Shown piece by piece: positions 20,197 to 31,262 of a DNA stretch of 64,000 bases. The notes under the pieces were generated by a model. That model did not search any database. It had not been told where the DNA came from and saw nothing but the letters and a program-made list of their open reading frames with translations. The stretch is from Saccharomyces paradoxus (lineage: Eukaryota > Ascomycota > Saccharomycetes > Saccharomycetales > Saccharomycetaceae), in NCBI RefSeq assembly GCF_002079055.1, contig NC_047492.1, positions 124,001 through 188,000 on the forward strand, read 5' to 3'. Position 1 is the stretch's first letter. The number at the start of each line of letters is the position of its first letter. The translations under genes were made by a program, and so were the position numbers.

Positions 20197-23100
20197 ATGA
20201 CCGCTAACAATGACGATGATATCAAGTCACCCATTCCCATTACCAACAAGACCTTATCCCAATTGAAACGCATTGAGAGAAGCCCAGGAAGGCCCAGCTC
20301 TTCTCAAGGTGAGATAAAACGTAAAAGGTCTAGGCTGTTTGCCCCAGACGGAAGACCGCATTCTCCGCTAAGAGCAAGATCTGCTACCCCAACGCTGCAG
20401 GATCAAAAACTATTCAATGGCATGGATTCCACGTCCCTTTTGAATGAAAGATTACAGCATTATACGCTGGATTATGTTAGCGACAGGGCGCAACATATGA
20501 AGAATATATACGATCCGACATCTCGGTGGTTCAGCAGATCAGCGAGACCTGAATTTCCCATTGAAGAGTTTTTACCATATCAGACAGAAAGTCATGGGGA
20601 GCAAGCGAAATATTTGTGCCATGTCTTAGTTAACCTTTACATTGCCATCAGCTCATTAGATATACAAGGCTTGATTTCTATTTCCAGTAAAGACCTGGCC
20701 GATTTGAAAAAGGAGGTGGATGATCTAGCTCTTAAGACCGATCTTTTCAGATTATCTAATAATACGGCAGAGAATGACTTACTTGGTAACGATATCGCCG
20801 ACTACGATGACGCGGAAGGCCTGGAGGACGAAATGGATGAATACTTCGACTTAGCAGGCCCAGACTTCAATGCCACGGGCAGAATTACTGCTAAGTCGGC
20901 TACCATTGTGAATGTAAACCATTGGACCAATGAACTCAAGAATTGTCTACATTTTGATTTTCCAGTGGCTCTAAGAAAGTCACTTGCGACAGTTTATTAT
21001 TATTTGTCTCTTGTCCAAGGCCAAAAGGTGTATAGGCAAATGCACGTCGATATGTTTGAAAGATTAGTAAGCCTTGATGATGACAGAACAAATTTCACTG
21101 AACTGTTGCAGAAACACGGCCTTTTGCTAGATCATCAAATCATGCTCAATTTTCTGTGCGAATTTTTACCTTATCCAGATCCTGACTATGCTCGTTATGA
21201 ACTATCATCGAAGGAAGATTTACAATTATTTAGATTGCTTTTGAAGCACGCACATAATGCAAAACCATTTTTCGATAAGTCAAAGGAAAATCTATTAATT
21301 GACACGATGAATTTTCTGTTGTCCAGTCTTGCGCCATCTACGATGATGGCTGTCATGCCTATTGTTACATCCATTGTTCCTTATCATTACCATATACATT
21401 CTAAGATTATTGATTATTTCCCGTTTTGCTATAGCATCTGGAGCTCAGTCAGTGCAAACGTGGCCATCGACACTCACATGTATGATTTTGTTGGGTCGAT
21501 TTCCAAAGACGTTCACAATAAAATTTTAGGCAGTGATCATGAAAATGATATAATTGGAGTGGAGTTTGGAAAATTCGGAATTTTTACTGATGACCAAATG
21601 ACTTTTATGTTCAATAGGCTACAAGGCCATCTTAGAACAGACGGTCAAATACATTCGTATTCCCGCACGGTAAAGCCTTTTATTTATGCTATAAATGGAT
21701 CTAACAAGGGTAAGTTTTTTGAGAAACTATTGAGTTTAGCCAAAGCAATCGAAACATTTATTCATCCCTCTAATAATGGGTTTTGGACTAAGCCGAATGC
21801 TAAATTCGTCCATGCGTTTATCAAGTCTTACCACGGAAGGGTTAAATATGAGGGAGATGTTTGTGCCAATGATGTTACAAATGGGATATGTTTAACTTCC
21901 TCCTGCCACGAAGAAATTGTTGAGATATTCCTAAATATTATTAGTCTGGGTTCACAGAATAAAAACCCTGATATTGCCAATTATTACATCTCTTGCTTCG
22001 CTTATCTGTTAGAACTGAATCCTTCAAATGCATATTTAATTTTTGACAAAATACTGATAGATTTGTATGATACACTGGCTGATCAATTTATTAATTCGAG
22101 ACACAGGATAATTTCCTCTTTAAAACAATTTACAAGAGTAATTCGATTTATTGTGATGGACAAGCTATACCGGGTGCATATAACAAACATCCTTTCGATG
22201 CTAGTCTCCAAACTTGATATGAATGACACTAATTTAACAAGCAACCTCATCAACGGTATTGTATCCATAGCCGCTTTCATCCCTATCCAAACTCTCGCTG
22301 GAGAAGAGGATTATATATCGTTTGAATCAGATACTCTTCCTTTAGTTCAACAACATTTTTATCACATTAAAAGCGGCGAAAGTTCGAAGACCTTTCAAGT
22401 TGACGATAAACTGTTAAATAGCGCTTTTAAAGCTTCCACTACAATTTTTGAAAGTATGCTGAAAGTATACGTAGAAAAGATTTTCCAATTAGTCGATGTA
22501 GACTTAGAGGACTCCTTGGTCACTAAAATAAACCAAACAACCATGATTTTACAAGAGTCTATGGACGATAAAATATTCAATTATTTTGCTGCTTTATTAC
22601 AGAGAAACTTTTGGAGTAATGACTCCTTCAAGGAAAAGGATCCAAACTATGAATTAGTAACTATCCCATTAGCGGCTTTAATTAGAAGGAATAATGCTTT
22701 AAGTAAAGACTTGGTCAGAAATCTTTTATTCCATGTCAAAGAACAGATCAAAAGAGGCGCCGGGTCTGTGAGAAGTACTTCCGAAATTCAACAGAGAGAT
22801 GTTAAGTTAGTTTTGTATTTGACGGCACTAAACGATGTCTTAAGACAATGTCATGAGTCTCTATTGGAGTATAGCGATGAGTTGATAACATTCATGAAAT
22901 ATTTATACGACAACGTAACTAACCCACCGCTGGACGTTATTACATCTATTGTTATTCACAGTGCCTTAGCAACTCTATGTACCACTGAAATAACTGACTG
23001 TCGTCTATTTCCGGAAGACTCTAAAATCCCCGAAAAGGACAGATGGGGGGGACTACAGTTCGATCCTAGAAGATTTGATAAACAGCATTTAAACTTTCAG

Positions 23101-26100
23101 TGGCATGTACCTTCTAGTGATGAGATAACCCTATCCATAGGCATTCTAGAAAGTCTTACCGAATACTGTATCAATAACGTAGAAGAACTGATGAGAGCTC
23201 CACGAAATGATTCCGAATATGGAGATATGATACAAAAATATGTCTTAGTTATGACACATACCCTTTCCGGGTCAAGTTTGCTTTTTGATCCTGATTTTAA
23301 TAAATATAGAACACAATCAAACTTGTCATACAGAGAGAAACTGGTTTTGTTGAAGAATATCCGTGAAAACAACTGTGATCCTCAAGAACTGGATATTGAT
23401 ATTGAACAAATTCGTTCTGGCAAGGACGATGAAGACTATATTGAAAGCAAGGATATTGAAGCAGGACTGAATGCAGGTGTTTCTGATGTTGTGCAGTTGA
23501 GAGATGAGTTTCCGGATGAATTAATTGTTGATGATCCAATGGTGTCTGAGATGCCTTCTGGTGTGAATACCCCTATTGCGAGTGCACATGGCGCTGACAA
23601 TTCATCTATGAGTTCGGATCTTGCCTTCAGAGATTTAGATATCTATAGCTGTAATTATTACTTTGGAAATACCACCGAGGAGAAGCTACAAAACCCACAG
23701 TACATACAAGTTCACAGAGTAAGAGCACGCATTGGACATTTCTTTCACAAGCTATATGTTTTTCTATCTACCAACTTTGAAAACAACACTAATATGTTCC
23801 AGATTTTATTGCATGGATTAAAAGTTTGGTTTACAGACCTGGGACAAGAAACAGTCTTCAATGAAGACCCGAATGCCTTCATTGACGTTGATTTCCTAGA
23901 AAATGTTCAATCTCTCTCGCACGTAAACGAGCCTTTCACGAGAACCAATTTTGCGATTAGAGCAAACAGTTTGCACCAAAGTAGGGTTCTATTACATTCA
24001 ACAAATAGAAAAGGTTCTAAGCTGGAGAACCTTTTGTTGGTTGACATCATACACTTAGCAACATCCCTTTATCCCGATATTTATAAACCAGCACAAGGAA
24101 CCTTGGTACATTGTATGAAGCAGTTAGTTGGGTCATATGGTGTAGTCATCAATAAAGTTATTCCATTGTTAGAGAAAGCGATTAGGGATCATGATTATAT
24201 GAAAATTCAAGTTATTTTGAATGTGTTATTGATTAAGAAAATTCATAGAAAGCTTATGACGGATTATAAAGACATCGACAAATTGGTTTTTCTGCTTATT
24301 GAATGTTGTCGTGTGAATGAATTAGAAATTGGTATGTATGCGGATAAGATCTTAACTGATATAGTGATTGGAATTAAGATTCCTTCTAGTGTATGTGTCA
24401 TTTCCGATGAAGCTTTCTTACCTTTAGCACCTCCTGATGGTACCATTAATTTGCAAGTTGAGGCAGTAAAGCTTGCCAAAAAGAAAAAGCGTGAATACTA
24501 CCTTTCGCTGTTAGTCGATTTGCAGAACAAGCTTTTAGATAAACTGGATAATGAGGAAGAGATGGGGTGGAAGATAAAAATGTTTATTTTGCGTTTTGTT
24601 ACGCAGGTGCAATCAAATCTGGAAAGCAAACCCGACAAAAGGGCAGTATTTTCCATAACCTCACAGATCTCCACAAAACATCCAGAAATTATACATTTGG
24701 TTGTTAAGTCATTGTTGTCAACGTGCAACAAGATAATATCTCTATCTGACTATGAATACGACATCACTAGGGCCTATAAGAATGAATTCAATCCATCATT
24801 CGTTGAAATACTGGATACCTCGGATACAAGCTTCCCTAAGACCTTTACCAAAGAGATGAATAACTTCGATAACCCCAAGTATTTTATTGATTCAAGAGCA
24901 TATGTCGGCTGGCTATGTTGGGGAAGACCTATGTACGTCATGTCGTCGAAAGCTTTAAGCCTTAATTTACGTGAGAACGAACTAGAAGTCCTGAAGACCA
25001 CTGGTCGCTTATTGACAAAAGGATTTCTGAAGGATGTCACAATGAATTTGGTCCAGGATAATGAAACAAGGGGAGTTTTTAGCAGTGGTAACGTATCATT
25101 TTTTTCTTTGGTAATCCTTTTGATATCATCCGGTTTCTGTGAACTAAGTGTGTCGGATCTTTTTGAACTATGTGAATCGTACTATAACAAGGACGATAAA
25201 GCTTCGATGATTATGTCTGTCGAGATAGTGGCTGGTTTAGTTTGCGGAAGTAAGTTTTTGACGGTCTCTGATTTGGAGAAACGCGACGTTTTTGTCGAGA
25301 ACTTCCTGGCTAAATGCCTAGATTATGAATTGAACCACGACGCATTTGAAATTTGGAGCACCTTGGCATGGTGGTTACCTGCTGTCGTTGATCTAAGAAG
25401 ATCTAAAACATTTTTTAGTCATTTTATCAACGCCGATGGCATGTTCGACCGTGAATCCGATGCAGCTACACATCAGACCTCTAAAATTTACATGTTAAGA
25501 AGTATTTTGATGAGTATGGAGTTTAGAGCACCAGATGTTCGTAAACTGTTTAATGAGTTGGTATTTGATCATCCATACGATCAGGTTCGTCAGGCCGTTG
25601 CTAAACTATTGACCACTTTAGTTCAAAATCAAAGCAATCCGTCATTTTCAGATCCAACGACATTGTTAGAAGCGGAACTGAATGATCCAGATGGATTAGG
25701 GTTACCATTAAAAAGGGTTCCGGAAAAAGTGGATGCGTATATCAAGAAGCAGTTTGAGATTATTAAAAATCTGGAACATTCCGTTATCGGCTTGAGCCCT
25801 CAAGATTTTATGAAGACAGACTATTTTTACAGGACATCCACAATGTTTTATTGGATCAAAGAAATGGCGAGAGGGCCTAATAAAGTTTTGTTGGTCCCAT
25901 ATTTAGTGGACTACGTGCTGCCATTTCTGATCAGTTTAGTGAAACACAAAGATGTTTGTGCTCTTGCCAGTTTAGATCCTGTTCGATTGTATGCTGGCTT
26001 AGGCTATATGCCGATCAGGAAGAACCACGTGGCCGCCATTGTTGATTATGTCTGTTCATCAAACGTAGCCCTGTCGTCAAACCAAACAAAACTGCAGTTG

Positions 26101-26628
26101 GCCTTCATCCAACACTTTCTATCGGCAGAACTGCTTCAACTTACTGAAGAAGAAAAGAATAAAATTTTGGAATTTGTTGTCAGTAATCTGTATAACGAGC
26201 AATTTGTAGAAGTGAGAGTTCGTGCGGCATCCATCTTGTCTGATATTGTACATAACTGGAAAGAAGAGCAGGCATTGTTGAGTCTGATCGAGAGGTTTGC
26301 GAAGGGGCTTGACGTCAACAAATACACCTCGAAAGAAAGACAAAAGTTATCCAAGACGGATATCAAAATTCATGGTAGCGTTTTGGGTTTGGGAGCTATT
26401 ATATCGGCCTTCCCATACGTTTTCCCCCTACCGCCATGGATTCCTAAGCAACTGAGCAATTTATCCTCGTGGGCTAGAACTAGCGGTATGACTGGACAAG
26501 CTGCGAAGAATACCATTAGTGAGTTCAAGAAGGTGAGGGCTGACACTTGGAAGTTCGATAGAGCATCTTTTAATACGGAAGAACTGGAAGACCTGGAAGG
26601 TGTCCTATGGAGAAGTTATTACGCTTGA
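20197..26628 (+). CDS. BLM10: Proteasome activator Blm10 (PA200)
   Basis: Blm10 is the yeast PA200, a HEAT-repeat solenoid that caps the 20S proteasome core and opens its gate. The 2143-residue product has a basic, Ser/Pro-rich N-terminus and then helical repeat sequence throughout, with an acidic loop near 210-230 (DYDDAEGLEDEMDEYFD) and another near 1080-1130. It ends in SYYA, and the terminal Tyr-Tyr-Ala matches the HbYX-type motif that docks between alpha subunits. ATG at 20197 was chosen; an in-frame TTG lies 12 bp upstream. In older S. cerevisiae annotation this was split into YFL007W and YFL006W; here it is a single continuous frame. Confidence 0.97.
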   Translation: MTANNDDDIKSPIPITNKTLSQLKRIERSPGRPSSSQGEIKRKRSRLFAPDGRPHSPLRARSATPTLQDQKLFNGMDSTSLLNERLQHYTLDYVSDRAQHMKNIYDPTSRWFSRSARPEFPIEEFLPYQTESHGEQAKYLCHVLVNLYIAISSLDIQGLISISSKDLADLKKEVDDLALKTDLFRLSNNTAENDLLGNDIADYDDAEGLEDEMDEYFDLAGPDFNATGRITAKSATIVNVNHWTNELKNCLHFDFPVALRKSLATVYYYLSLVQGQKVYRQMHVDMFERLVSLDDDRTNFTELLQKHGLLLDHQIMLNFLCEFLPYPDPDYARYELSSKEDLQLFRLLLKHAHNAKPFFDKSKENLLIDTMNFLLSSLAPSTMMAVMPIVTSIVPYHYHIHSKIIDYFPFCYSIWSSVSANVAIDTHMYDFVGSISKDVHNKILGSDHENDIIGVEFGKFGIFTDDQMTFMFNRLQGHLRTDGQIHSYSRTVKPFIYAINGSNKGKFFEKLLSLAKAIETFIHPSNNGFWTKPNAKFVHAFIKSYHGRVKYEGDVCANDVTNGICLTSSCHEEIVEIFLNIISLGSQNKNPDIANYYISCFAYLLELNPSNAYLIFDKILIDLYDTLADQFINSRHRIISSLKQFTRVIRFIVMDKLYRVHITNILSMLVSKLDMNDTNLTSNLINGIVSIAAFIPIQTLAGEEDYISFESDTLPLVQQHFYHIKSGESSKTFQVDDKLLNSAFKASTTIFESMLKVYVEKIFQLVDVDLEDSLVTKINQTTMILQESMDDKIFNYFAALLQRNFWSNDSFKEKDPNYELVTIPLAALIRRNNALSKDLVRNLLFHVKEQIKRGAGSVRSTSEIQQRDVKLVLYLTALNDVLRQCHESLLEYSDELITFMKYLYDNVTNPPLDVITSIVIHSALATLCTTEITDCRLFPEDSKIPEKDRWGGLQFDPRRFDKQHLNFQWHVPSSDEITLSIGILESLTEYCINNVEELMRAPRNDSEYGDMIQKYVLVMTHTLSGSSLLFDPDFNKYRTQSNLSYREKLVLLKNIRENNCDPQELDIDIEQIRSGKDDEDYIESKDIEAGLNAGVSDVVQLRDEFPDELIVDDPMVSEMPSGVNTPIASAHGADNSSMSSDLAFRDLDIYSCNYYFGNTTEEKLQNPQYIQVHRVRARIGHFFHKLYVFLSTNFENNTNMFQILLHGLKVWFTDLGQETVFNEDPNAFIDVDFLENVQSLSHVNEPFTRTNFAIRANSLHQSRVLLHSTNRKGSKLENLLLVDIIHLATSLYPDIYKPAQGTLVHCMKQLVGSYGVVINKVIPLLEKAIRDHDYMKIQVILNVLLIKKIHRKLMTDYKDIDKLVFLLIECCRVNELEIGMYADKILTDIVIGIKIPSSVCVISDEAFLPLAPPDGTINLQVEAVKLAKKKKREYYLSLLVDLQNKLLDKLDNEEEMGWKIKMFILRFVTQVQSNLESKPDKRAVFSITSQISTKHPEIIHLVVKSLLSTCNKIISLSDYEYDITRAYKNEFNPSFVEILDTSDTSFPKTFTKEMNNFDNPKYFIDSRAYVGWLCWGRPMYVMSSKALSLNLRENELEVLKTTGRLLTKGFLKDVTMNLVQDNETRGVFSSGNVSFFSLVILLISSGFCELSVSDLFELCESYYNKDDKASMIMSVEIVAGLVCGSKFLTVSDLEKRDVFVENFLAKCLDYELNHDAFEIWSTLAWWLPAVVDLRRSKTFFSHFINADGMFDRESDAATHQTSKIYMLRSILMSMEFRAPDVRKLFNELVFDHPYDQVRQAVAKLLTTLVQNQSNPSFSDPTTLLEAELNDPDGLGLPLKRVPEKVDAYIKKQFEIIKNLEHSVIGLSPQDFMKTDYFYRTSTMFYWIKEMARGPNKVLLVPYLVDYVLPFLISLVKHKDVCALASLDPVRLYAGLGYMPIRKNHVAAIVDYVCSSNVALSSNQTKLQLAFIQHFLSAELLQLTEEEKNKILEFVVSNLYNEQFVEVRVRAASILSDIVHNWKEEQALLSLIERFAKGLDVNKYTSKERQKLSKTDIKIHGSVLGLGAIISAFPYVFPLPPWIPKQLSNLSSWARTSGMTGQAAKNTISEFKKVRADTWKFDRASFNTEELEDLEGVLWRSYYA

Positions 26629-27060
26629 TCCATGTATCCCATGCATACGATATTAACTATATATCTAGACATGTATAATCCTGAAGAAATAAGCGAAGCT
26701 ATCTGCTGATAAGTTTTATTCCAAAAGTAGGCCATTAGCGCAGCTATGATCACGGCTGCGTGCCTGGTGCCGGGTAATAATTCAACTTTTGAGGAAAACT
26801 GGAAAGTTCACCACTAGGAATGATCAACGGCAGGGAAAGGTTATACCAAACAAAGCACTCTACGCTTAGGGAGCTGAAAACTTGAATTACCCATTACAGC
26901 TCGCCTTTTAGTGATCTATTATTCTGACCTATTGTAATTCCAAGAAGATAATCTAGGGACTTTTTTTTTGGAAGAATAAGAAAAGGAGAAAAGTAGACAA
27001 ATTGTACATACACAAGGGCATATCGTTCACCAGAAAGAATATAAATATAATAAGATAAAA
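26629..27060 (+). promoter_or_regulatory. SEC4 promoter region
   Basis: A 432-bp tandem gap. A full match to the Reb1 site CGGGTAAT is at 26771-26778, about 290 bp before the SEC4 start, suggesting a nucleosome-free promoter or a boundary to BLM10 transcription. Poly(T) follows near 26961. No gene is seen. Confidence 0.55.
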
Positions 27061-27708
27061 ATGTCAGGTTTAAGAACTGTTTCTGCTTCTTCCGGCAATG
27101 GAAAGAGCTACGACTCTATCATGAAAATTTTATTGATTGGTGATTCTGGTGTTGGGAAATCGTGTTTATTGGTTCGTTTTGTTGAAGACAAATTCAACCC
27201 GTCATTTATTACTACCATTGGTATTGATTTCAAGATAAAGACCGTCGATATTAACGGTAAGAAGGTAAAGCTGCAACTTTGGGATACCGCTGGTCAAGAA
27301 CGTTTCCGGACCATCACTACAGCATATTATCGTGGTGCTATGGGTATCATTCTTGTTTATGACGTAACAGACGAGAGAACATTTACTAATATCAAGCAAT
27401 GGTTTAAAACAGTTAATGAGCATGCGAATGACGAAGCACAGCTACTGTTGGTCGGTAACAAGAGCGATATGGACACTAGAGTGGTAACAGCTGATCAAGG
27501 TGAAGCTTTGGCTAAGGAGCTGGGTATACCATTCATCGAGTCCAGTGCTAAGAACGATGACAACGTCAACGAAATTTTCTTCACCTTGGCTAAGTTGATC
27601 CAAGAAAAAATTGACAGTAATAAACTTGTTGGCGTTGGCAATGGTAAAGAGGGCAATATTAGCATCAATAGTGGGAGTGGAAACAGTTCTAAATCAAATT
27701 GCTGTTGA
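27061..27708 (+). CDS. SEC4: Rab GTPase of secretory vesicles Sec4
   Basis: Sec4 is the Rab (Rab8/Rab3-like) on post-Golgi vesicles that recruits the exocyst through Sec15 for exocytosis at the bud. All GTPase boxes are intact in the 215 residues: P-loop GDSGVGKS at 27-34, switch II DTAGQE at 75-80, NKSD at 133-136 and SAK at 162-164. The hypervariable Ser/Asn/Gly-rich tail ends in CC for double geranylgeranylation. Compared with the recalled S288C protein, only Asp138 (Glu) differs, showing strong constraint. Confidence 0.98.
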   Translation: MSGLRTVSASSGNGKSYDSIMKILLIGDSGVGKSCLLVRFVEDKFNPSFITTIGIDFKIKTVDINGKKVKLQLWDTAGQERFRTITTAYYRGAMGIILVYDVTDERTFTNIKQWFKTVNEHANDEAQLLLVGNKSDMDTRVVTADQGEALAKELGIPFIESSAKNDDNVNEIFFTLAKLIQEKIDSNKLVGVGNGKEGNISINSGSGNSSKSNCC

Positions 27709-28523
27709 AGAGAAGAAGATTTTTGCTTCTTTGAGAATTAATCGGGAACTGGAATTACAGCTGGAAACCGCTTGATTCTTTTTCTCCTTTTCTCAATATT
27801 CGCAGGTTATTTTTCCTTTATATATACACGTTCTTTGTATTTTTTTTTGTATACCATACTTACTATTTTTTATTAGTCATATTAGATGTCTCTTTTATAT
27901 TATCTAAACAATTCAAACATCCCATGCCAACCCTTCTCAGCATACTGCTTAGAAGTTATTTTCCTCAAGCAATTTGAAGAAAATCAAGACAGAATTTAGA
28001 AAAATATTGCAGCGGGAAAGAAGTACCTAGCTTCCCCTGGGACTTCTTATCCTGTGCGTAGATTTTACTTGCAAGATCGAGTACGTCTAATTCGTTCCAT
28101 TAATCCCACTGGTAGTAAAGTTTTACTGGTTAGATCTACTATTCAACTACTTGCGCTTATGTAAGGTTCCTGTATGGTTGCATAATCATCCAATTCAAAA
28201 AAAACCCACGTGCTGCTTTGGAAATGAATCCGCTATTGCGGTATAGCACTTCCAGAAAGATACTGCGAAATCCACTTTATGGCATGTTTAAGCAATTAGT
28301 ATCTCAGTCATTAAGAGTTGCTTCTTCTCCCTTTCTTCTTGCTTCCTTTTCTCTTTCCCATTATGACCCAGAAAAGGCTGCCTTTCTTCGTCTTATCTTT
28401 TCTATCGGAAGCGAATTACTGGGAAAGAGGCATAGGCATAAACAGATAAAATAGACGAAAAGCGTTTACAGAAAAAAAAGTGGGAAGAACGACTACATCT
28501 CAACGTAACTACGCCCTTTTGAT
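27709..28523 (+). promoter_or_regulatory. SEC4-VTC2 gap with Pho4-type E-box
   Basis: In this 815-bp tandem gap the sequence CCCACGTG at 28205-28212 is a high-affinity type of Pho4 site, about 310 bp before VTC2. VTC genes belong to the phosphate-starvation (PHO) regulon, so the site is probably used. A 76-codon ORF from 28224 in the VTC2 leader region is judged to be chance. Confidence 0.6.
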
Positions 28524-31010
28524 ATGCTGTTTGGAGTGAAATTGGCCAATGACATTTATCCTCCTTGGAAGGGTTCTTATATTAATTATGAGGGTCTCAA
28601 AAAATTTCTAAAGGAAGATAGCGTGAAGAATAGAAGTGACGATAAGAAATCACACTGGGACGATTCAGATGAGTCCAGGTTTGTGGAAGAGTTGGATAAG
28701 GAACTTGAAAAAGTTTACGGTTTTCAACTGAAAAAGTATAACAACTTGATGGAGAGATTGTCTCATCTGGAGAAACAAACAGATTCGGAAACAGCTATCA
28801 AGGCCTTGAACGCCGATGCATTTCAACGTGTCTTGGAAGAGCTGTTAAGCGAGTCTACTGAATTAGACAATTTTAAGAGATTGAACTTTACTGGGTTTGC
28901 CAAGATTGTTAAGAAACATGACAAGCTATATCCAAAGTATCCATCTGTCAAATCTTTGTTGGAAGTTCGATTAAAGGAATTGCCCTCCCATTCGGAAGAA
29001 TATTCCCCATTGCTGTATCGTATTTCCTTTTTGTACAACATTTTGAGAAGTAATTTTAACACCGCCTCTCAACCCTTAGCCAGCGCTTCTAAGTTTTCTA
29101 GTATTGCCAGCAATGACATGGACATGAATTTTAGAAGCTTCAAATTTTGGGTTCATAATGACAATTTAATGGAGGTTAAAACAAGGATCTTGAGACATCT
29201 TCCTGTATTGGTCTACGCTAATGTTCCCTCCGAAAACGATGACCTGGTTAATAGATTCGAATCAGATATATCAAATAATGATGAAATTGTGGGTAGTTCA
29301 AGTTCCAGTAGCAGCGTAGAACATGGCCTGGGAGGACGTTCCTATGATCCACTAATTAACACGCTATATTTTGACAATGAGCACTTTGAATTATATAACG
29401 ACAAGTTATTGAAGTTAAATTCAGCACCAACTTTAAGATTAAGGTGGACTGGCCAGTTATCCGATAAGCCGGATATTTTCTTGGAAAAGAAAACTCTTAT
29501 TGAAGACGAAGCCACTGGGAAATCTGAATTTGATCTAACAAAATTACAACTGAAGCAAAAATTCATTAATGGATTTATTTTTGAAGGCGATAAGAAATTT
29601 AAAGAGCAAACTTTGAAAAAGTTAAAAGAAAGCGGTACAGCAGAGAGAGATCTAGAAAGATTAAAAGAAGATTTCTCTGATATTCAAAACTTTATCATCA
29701 AGAATGAATTACAACCAGTTTTTAGGACTGTTTACACCAGAACTGCTTTTCAGATTCCCGGCGATGATAAGATAAGGGTAACCATTGATTCTAACATTGT
29801 ATTCATCAAGGAGGATTCATTCGATAGAGAGCGTCCGATTAGAGGCCCTAATACCTGGCATAGAACTGACATTGATGCCAATGTTGCAAATCCCTTAAAA
29901 TTTCTGAGGGAAGGCGAATATGCTAAGTTTCCTTATTCAGTAATGGAAATCAAAGTGAAAAGTTCGTTGGATTCTTCGATGTCAGCTAGTTCTATGATTT
30001 CTAACGTAAAACTGCCTAAAAAGCATGGCCAATGGTTGAACGATTTGACGAATTCTCATCTAGTCAAAGAAATTCCAAAGTTTTCTATCTTTGTGCAAGG
30101 TGTGGCATCATTGTATGGAGATGATGAAAAATTAGATATCTTACCATTTTGGCTACCAGACTTAGAAACAGACATTAGAAAGGATCCTAAGCAGGCGTAT
30201 GAGGAGGAAAAGAAAAAATTGCTAAAACAAAAAGAGATACAGAAGAAAATAGATGGGATGAGAAGACTTTCGAACTTCAAAGAGCCTCAACACCAGGCGC
30301 CAGAACCAATATCCCATGAGGAAACTGAACGTATTATTTCCCAAGGTGATTTGGAGGCTGACGGTTCATCAGATGAGGAAATTGAGCCAGAACCTCACTC
30401 GAAAAGATCAAAGAAAGTTCGGAGAAGAAAACCCAAGGCTACTTTCTTAAGAATCTTGGCTGGAAGAGATCCAAAGTTAATGGGAGTGGATTCTGAAGAG
30501 GAGGAAATTGAATTGCCGCCTGGAGTGAAAAAGCCATTAAATTTATTGAAAAATGCTGGTCCTGTGAACGTAGAGGCAAAGGTTTGGCTTGCTAATGAAC
30601 GTACATTTAACAGATGGTTAAGCGTGACCACTTTATTAAGTGTTTTGACATTCTCAATTTATAATTCTGTGAAGAAAGCCGAATACCCTACTTTGGCTAA
30701 CTACATGGCATATGTTTATTTCGGCTTAACAATATTCTGTGCTTTATGGTCCTATTCTATCTATATGAAAAGAGTTGACATCATCCAACAAAGAAGCGGT
30801 CAACATTTAGATGCACCACTTGGTCCAGTTTTGGTTGCTATTGTTTTATTTGTCACTCTAGTAGTTAATTTTGTTATGGCGTTTAGAAACGCAGCAAAAT
30901 CTCGTCAAGAGTTGCAAATACAGAATTTAGAAATTCCCGAAAGAATACCAGAAGTATTGAGGCCACTTCAAAATTATCTATTCAAGTTAATGGGGCCAAG
31001 CAGTGATTAA
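28524..31010 (+). CDS. VTC2: Vacuolar transporter chaperone subunit Vtc2
   Basis: Vtc2 is a regulatory subunit of the VTC complex, which polymerises and translocates polyphosphate into the vacuole. The 828 residues begin with an SPX domain (1 to about 150, starting [20 protein letters not shown]), a sensor of inositol pyrophosphates. A central tunnel-type VTC domain follows (about 200-560). A Glu-rich and then basic linker contains [13 protein letters not shown]. The C-terminal domain (about 690-800) has three predicted membrane helices. The paralog Vtc4 is the catalytic subunit. Assignment to VTC2 rather than VTC3 is by synteny and overall match. Confidence 0.95.
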   Translation: MLFGVKLANDIYPPWKGSYINYEGLKKFLKEDSVKNRSDDKKSHWDDSDESRFVEELDKELEKVYGFQLKKYNNLMERLSHLEKQTDSETAIKALNADAFQRVLEELLSESTELDNFKRLNFTGFAKIVKKHDKLYPKYPSVKSLLEVRLKELPSHSEEYSPLLYRISFLYNILRSNFNTASQPLASASKFSSIASNDMDMNFRSFKFWVHNDNLMEVKTRILRHLPVLVYANVPSENDDLVNRFESDISNNDEIVGSSSSSSSVEHGLGGRSYDPLINTLYFDNEHFELYNDKLLKLNSAPTLRLRWTGQLSDKPDIFLEKKTLIEDEATGKSEFDLTKLQLKQKFINGFIFEGDKKFKEQTLKKLKESGTAERDLERLKEDFSDIQNFIIKNELQPVFRTVYTRTAFQIPGDDKIRVTIDSNIVFIKEDSFDRERPIRGPNTWHRTDIDANVANPLKFLREGEYAKFPYSVMEIKVKSSLDSSMSASSMISNVKLPKKHGQWLNDLTNSHLVKEIPKFSIFVQGVASLYGDDEKLDILPFWLPDLETDIRKDPKQAYEEEKKKLLKQKEIQKKIDGMRRLSNFKEPQHQAPEPISHEETERIISQGDLEADGSSDEEIEPEPHSKRSKKVRRRKPKATFLRILAGRDPKLMGVDSEEEEIELPPGVKKPLNLLKNAGPVNVEAKVWLANERTFNRWLSVTTLLSVLTFSIYNSVKKAEYPTLANYMAYVYFGLTIFCALWSYSIYMKRVDIIQQRSGQHLDAPLGPVLVAIVLFVTLVVNFVMAFRNAAKSRQELQIQNLEIPERIPEVLRPLQNYLFKLMGPSSD

Positions 31011-31262
31011 TATATGTACTCTATCTACTCAAACCATGTGTTTTTATGTTTGTAATGTGTAGCGAAAAATTATCATCCGCCAACGATTAATTACTTTTGA
31101 AAAATATACTGAGTAGAAAGCTTTACGTTATTTATCAATATGAACGCATTTACACGAACATCGTTCTATCTGATTTTTGCATCCTCTACATACGTTAATG
31201 CTGGCAATCACTGAGTAGGGAAATGATAGATTTTAGTTTTAAGCTAAGCGACAAAAGCCAAA

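Noticed and set aside
28224-28454. 76-codon ATG ORF upstream of VTC2
   Set aside because: It lies in the VTC2 promoter/leader next to the Pho4-type site, shows no recognisable features, and its length is within chance expectation.
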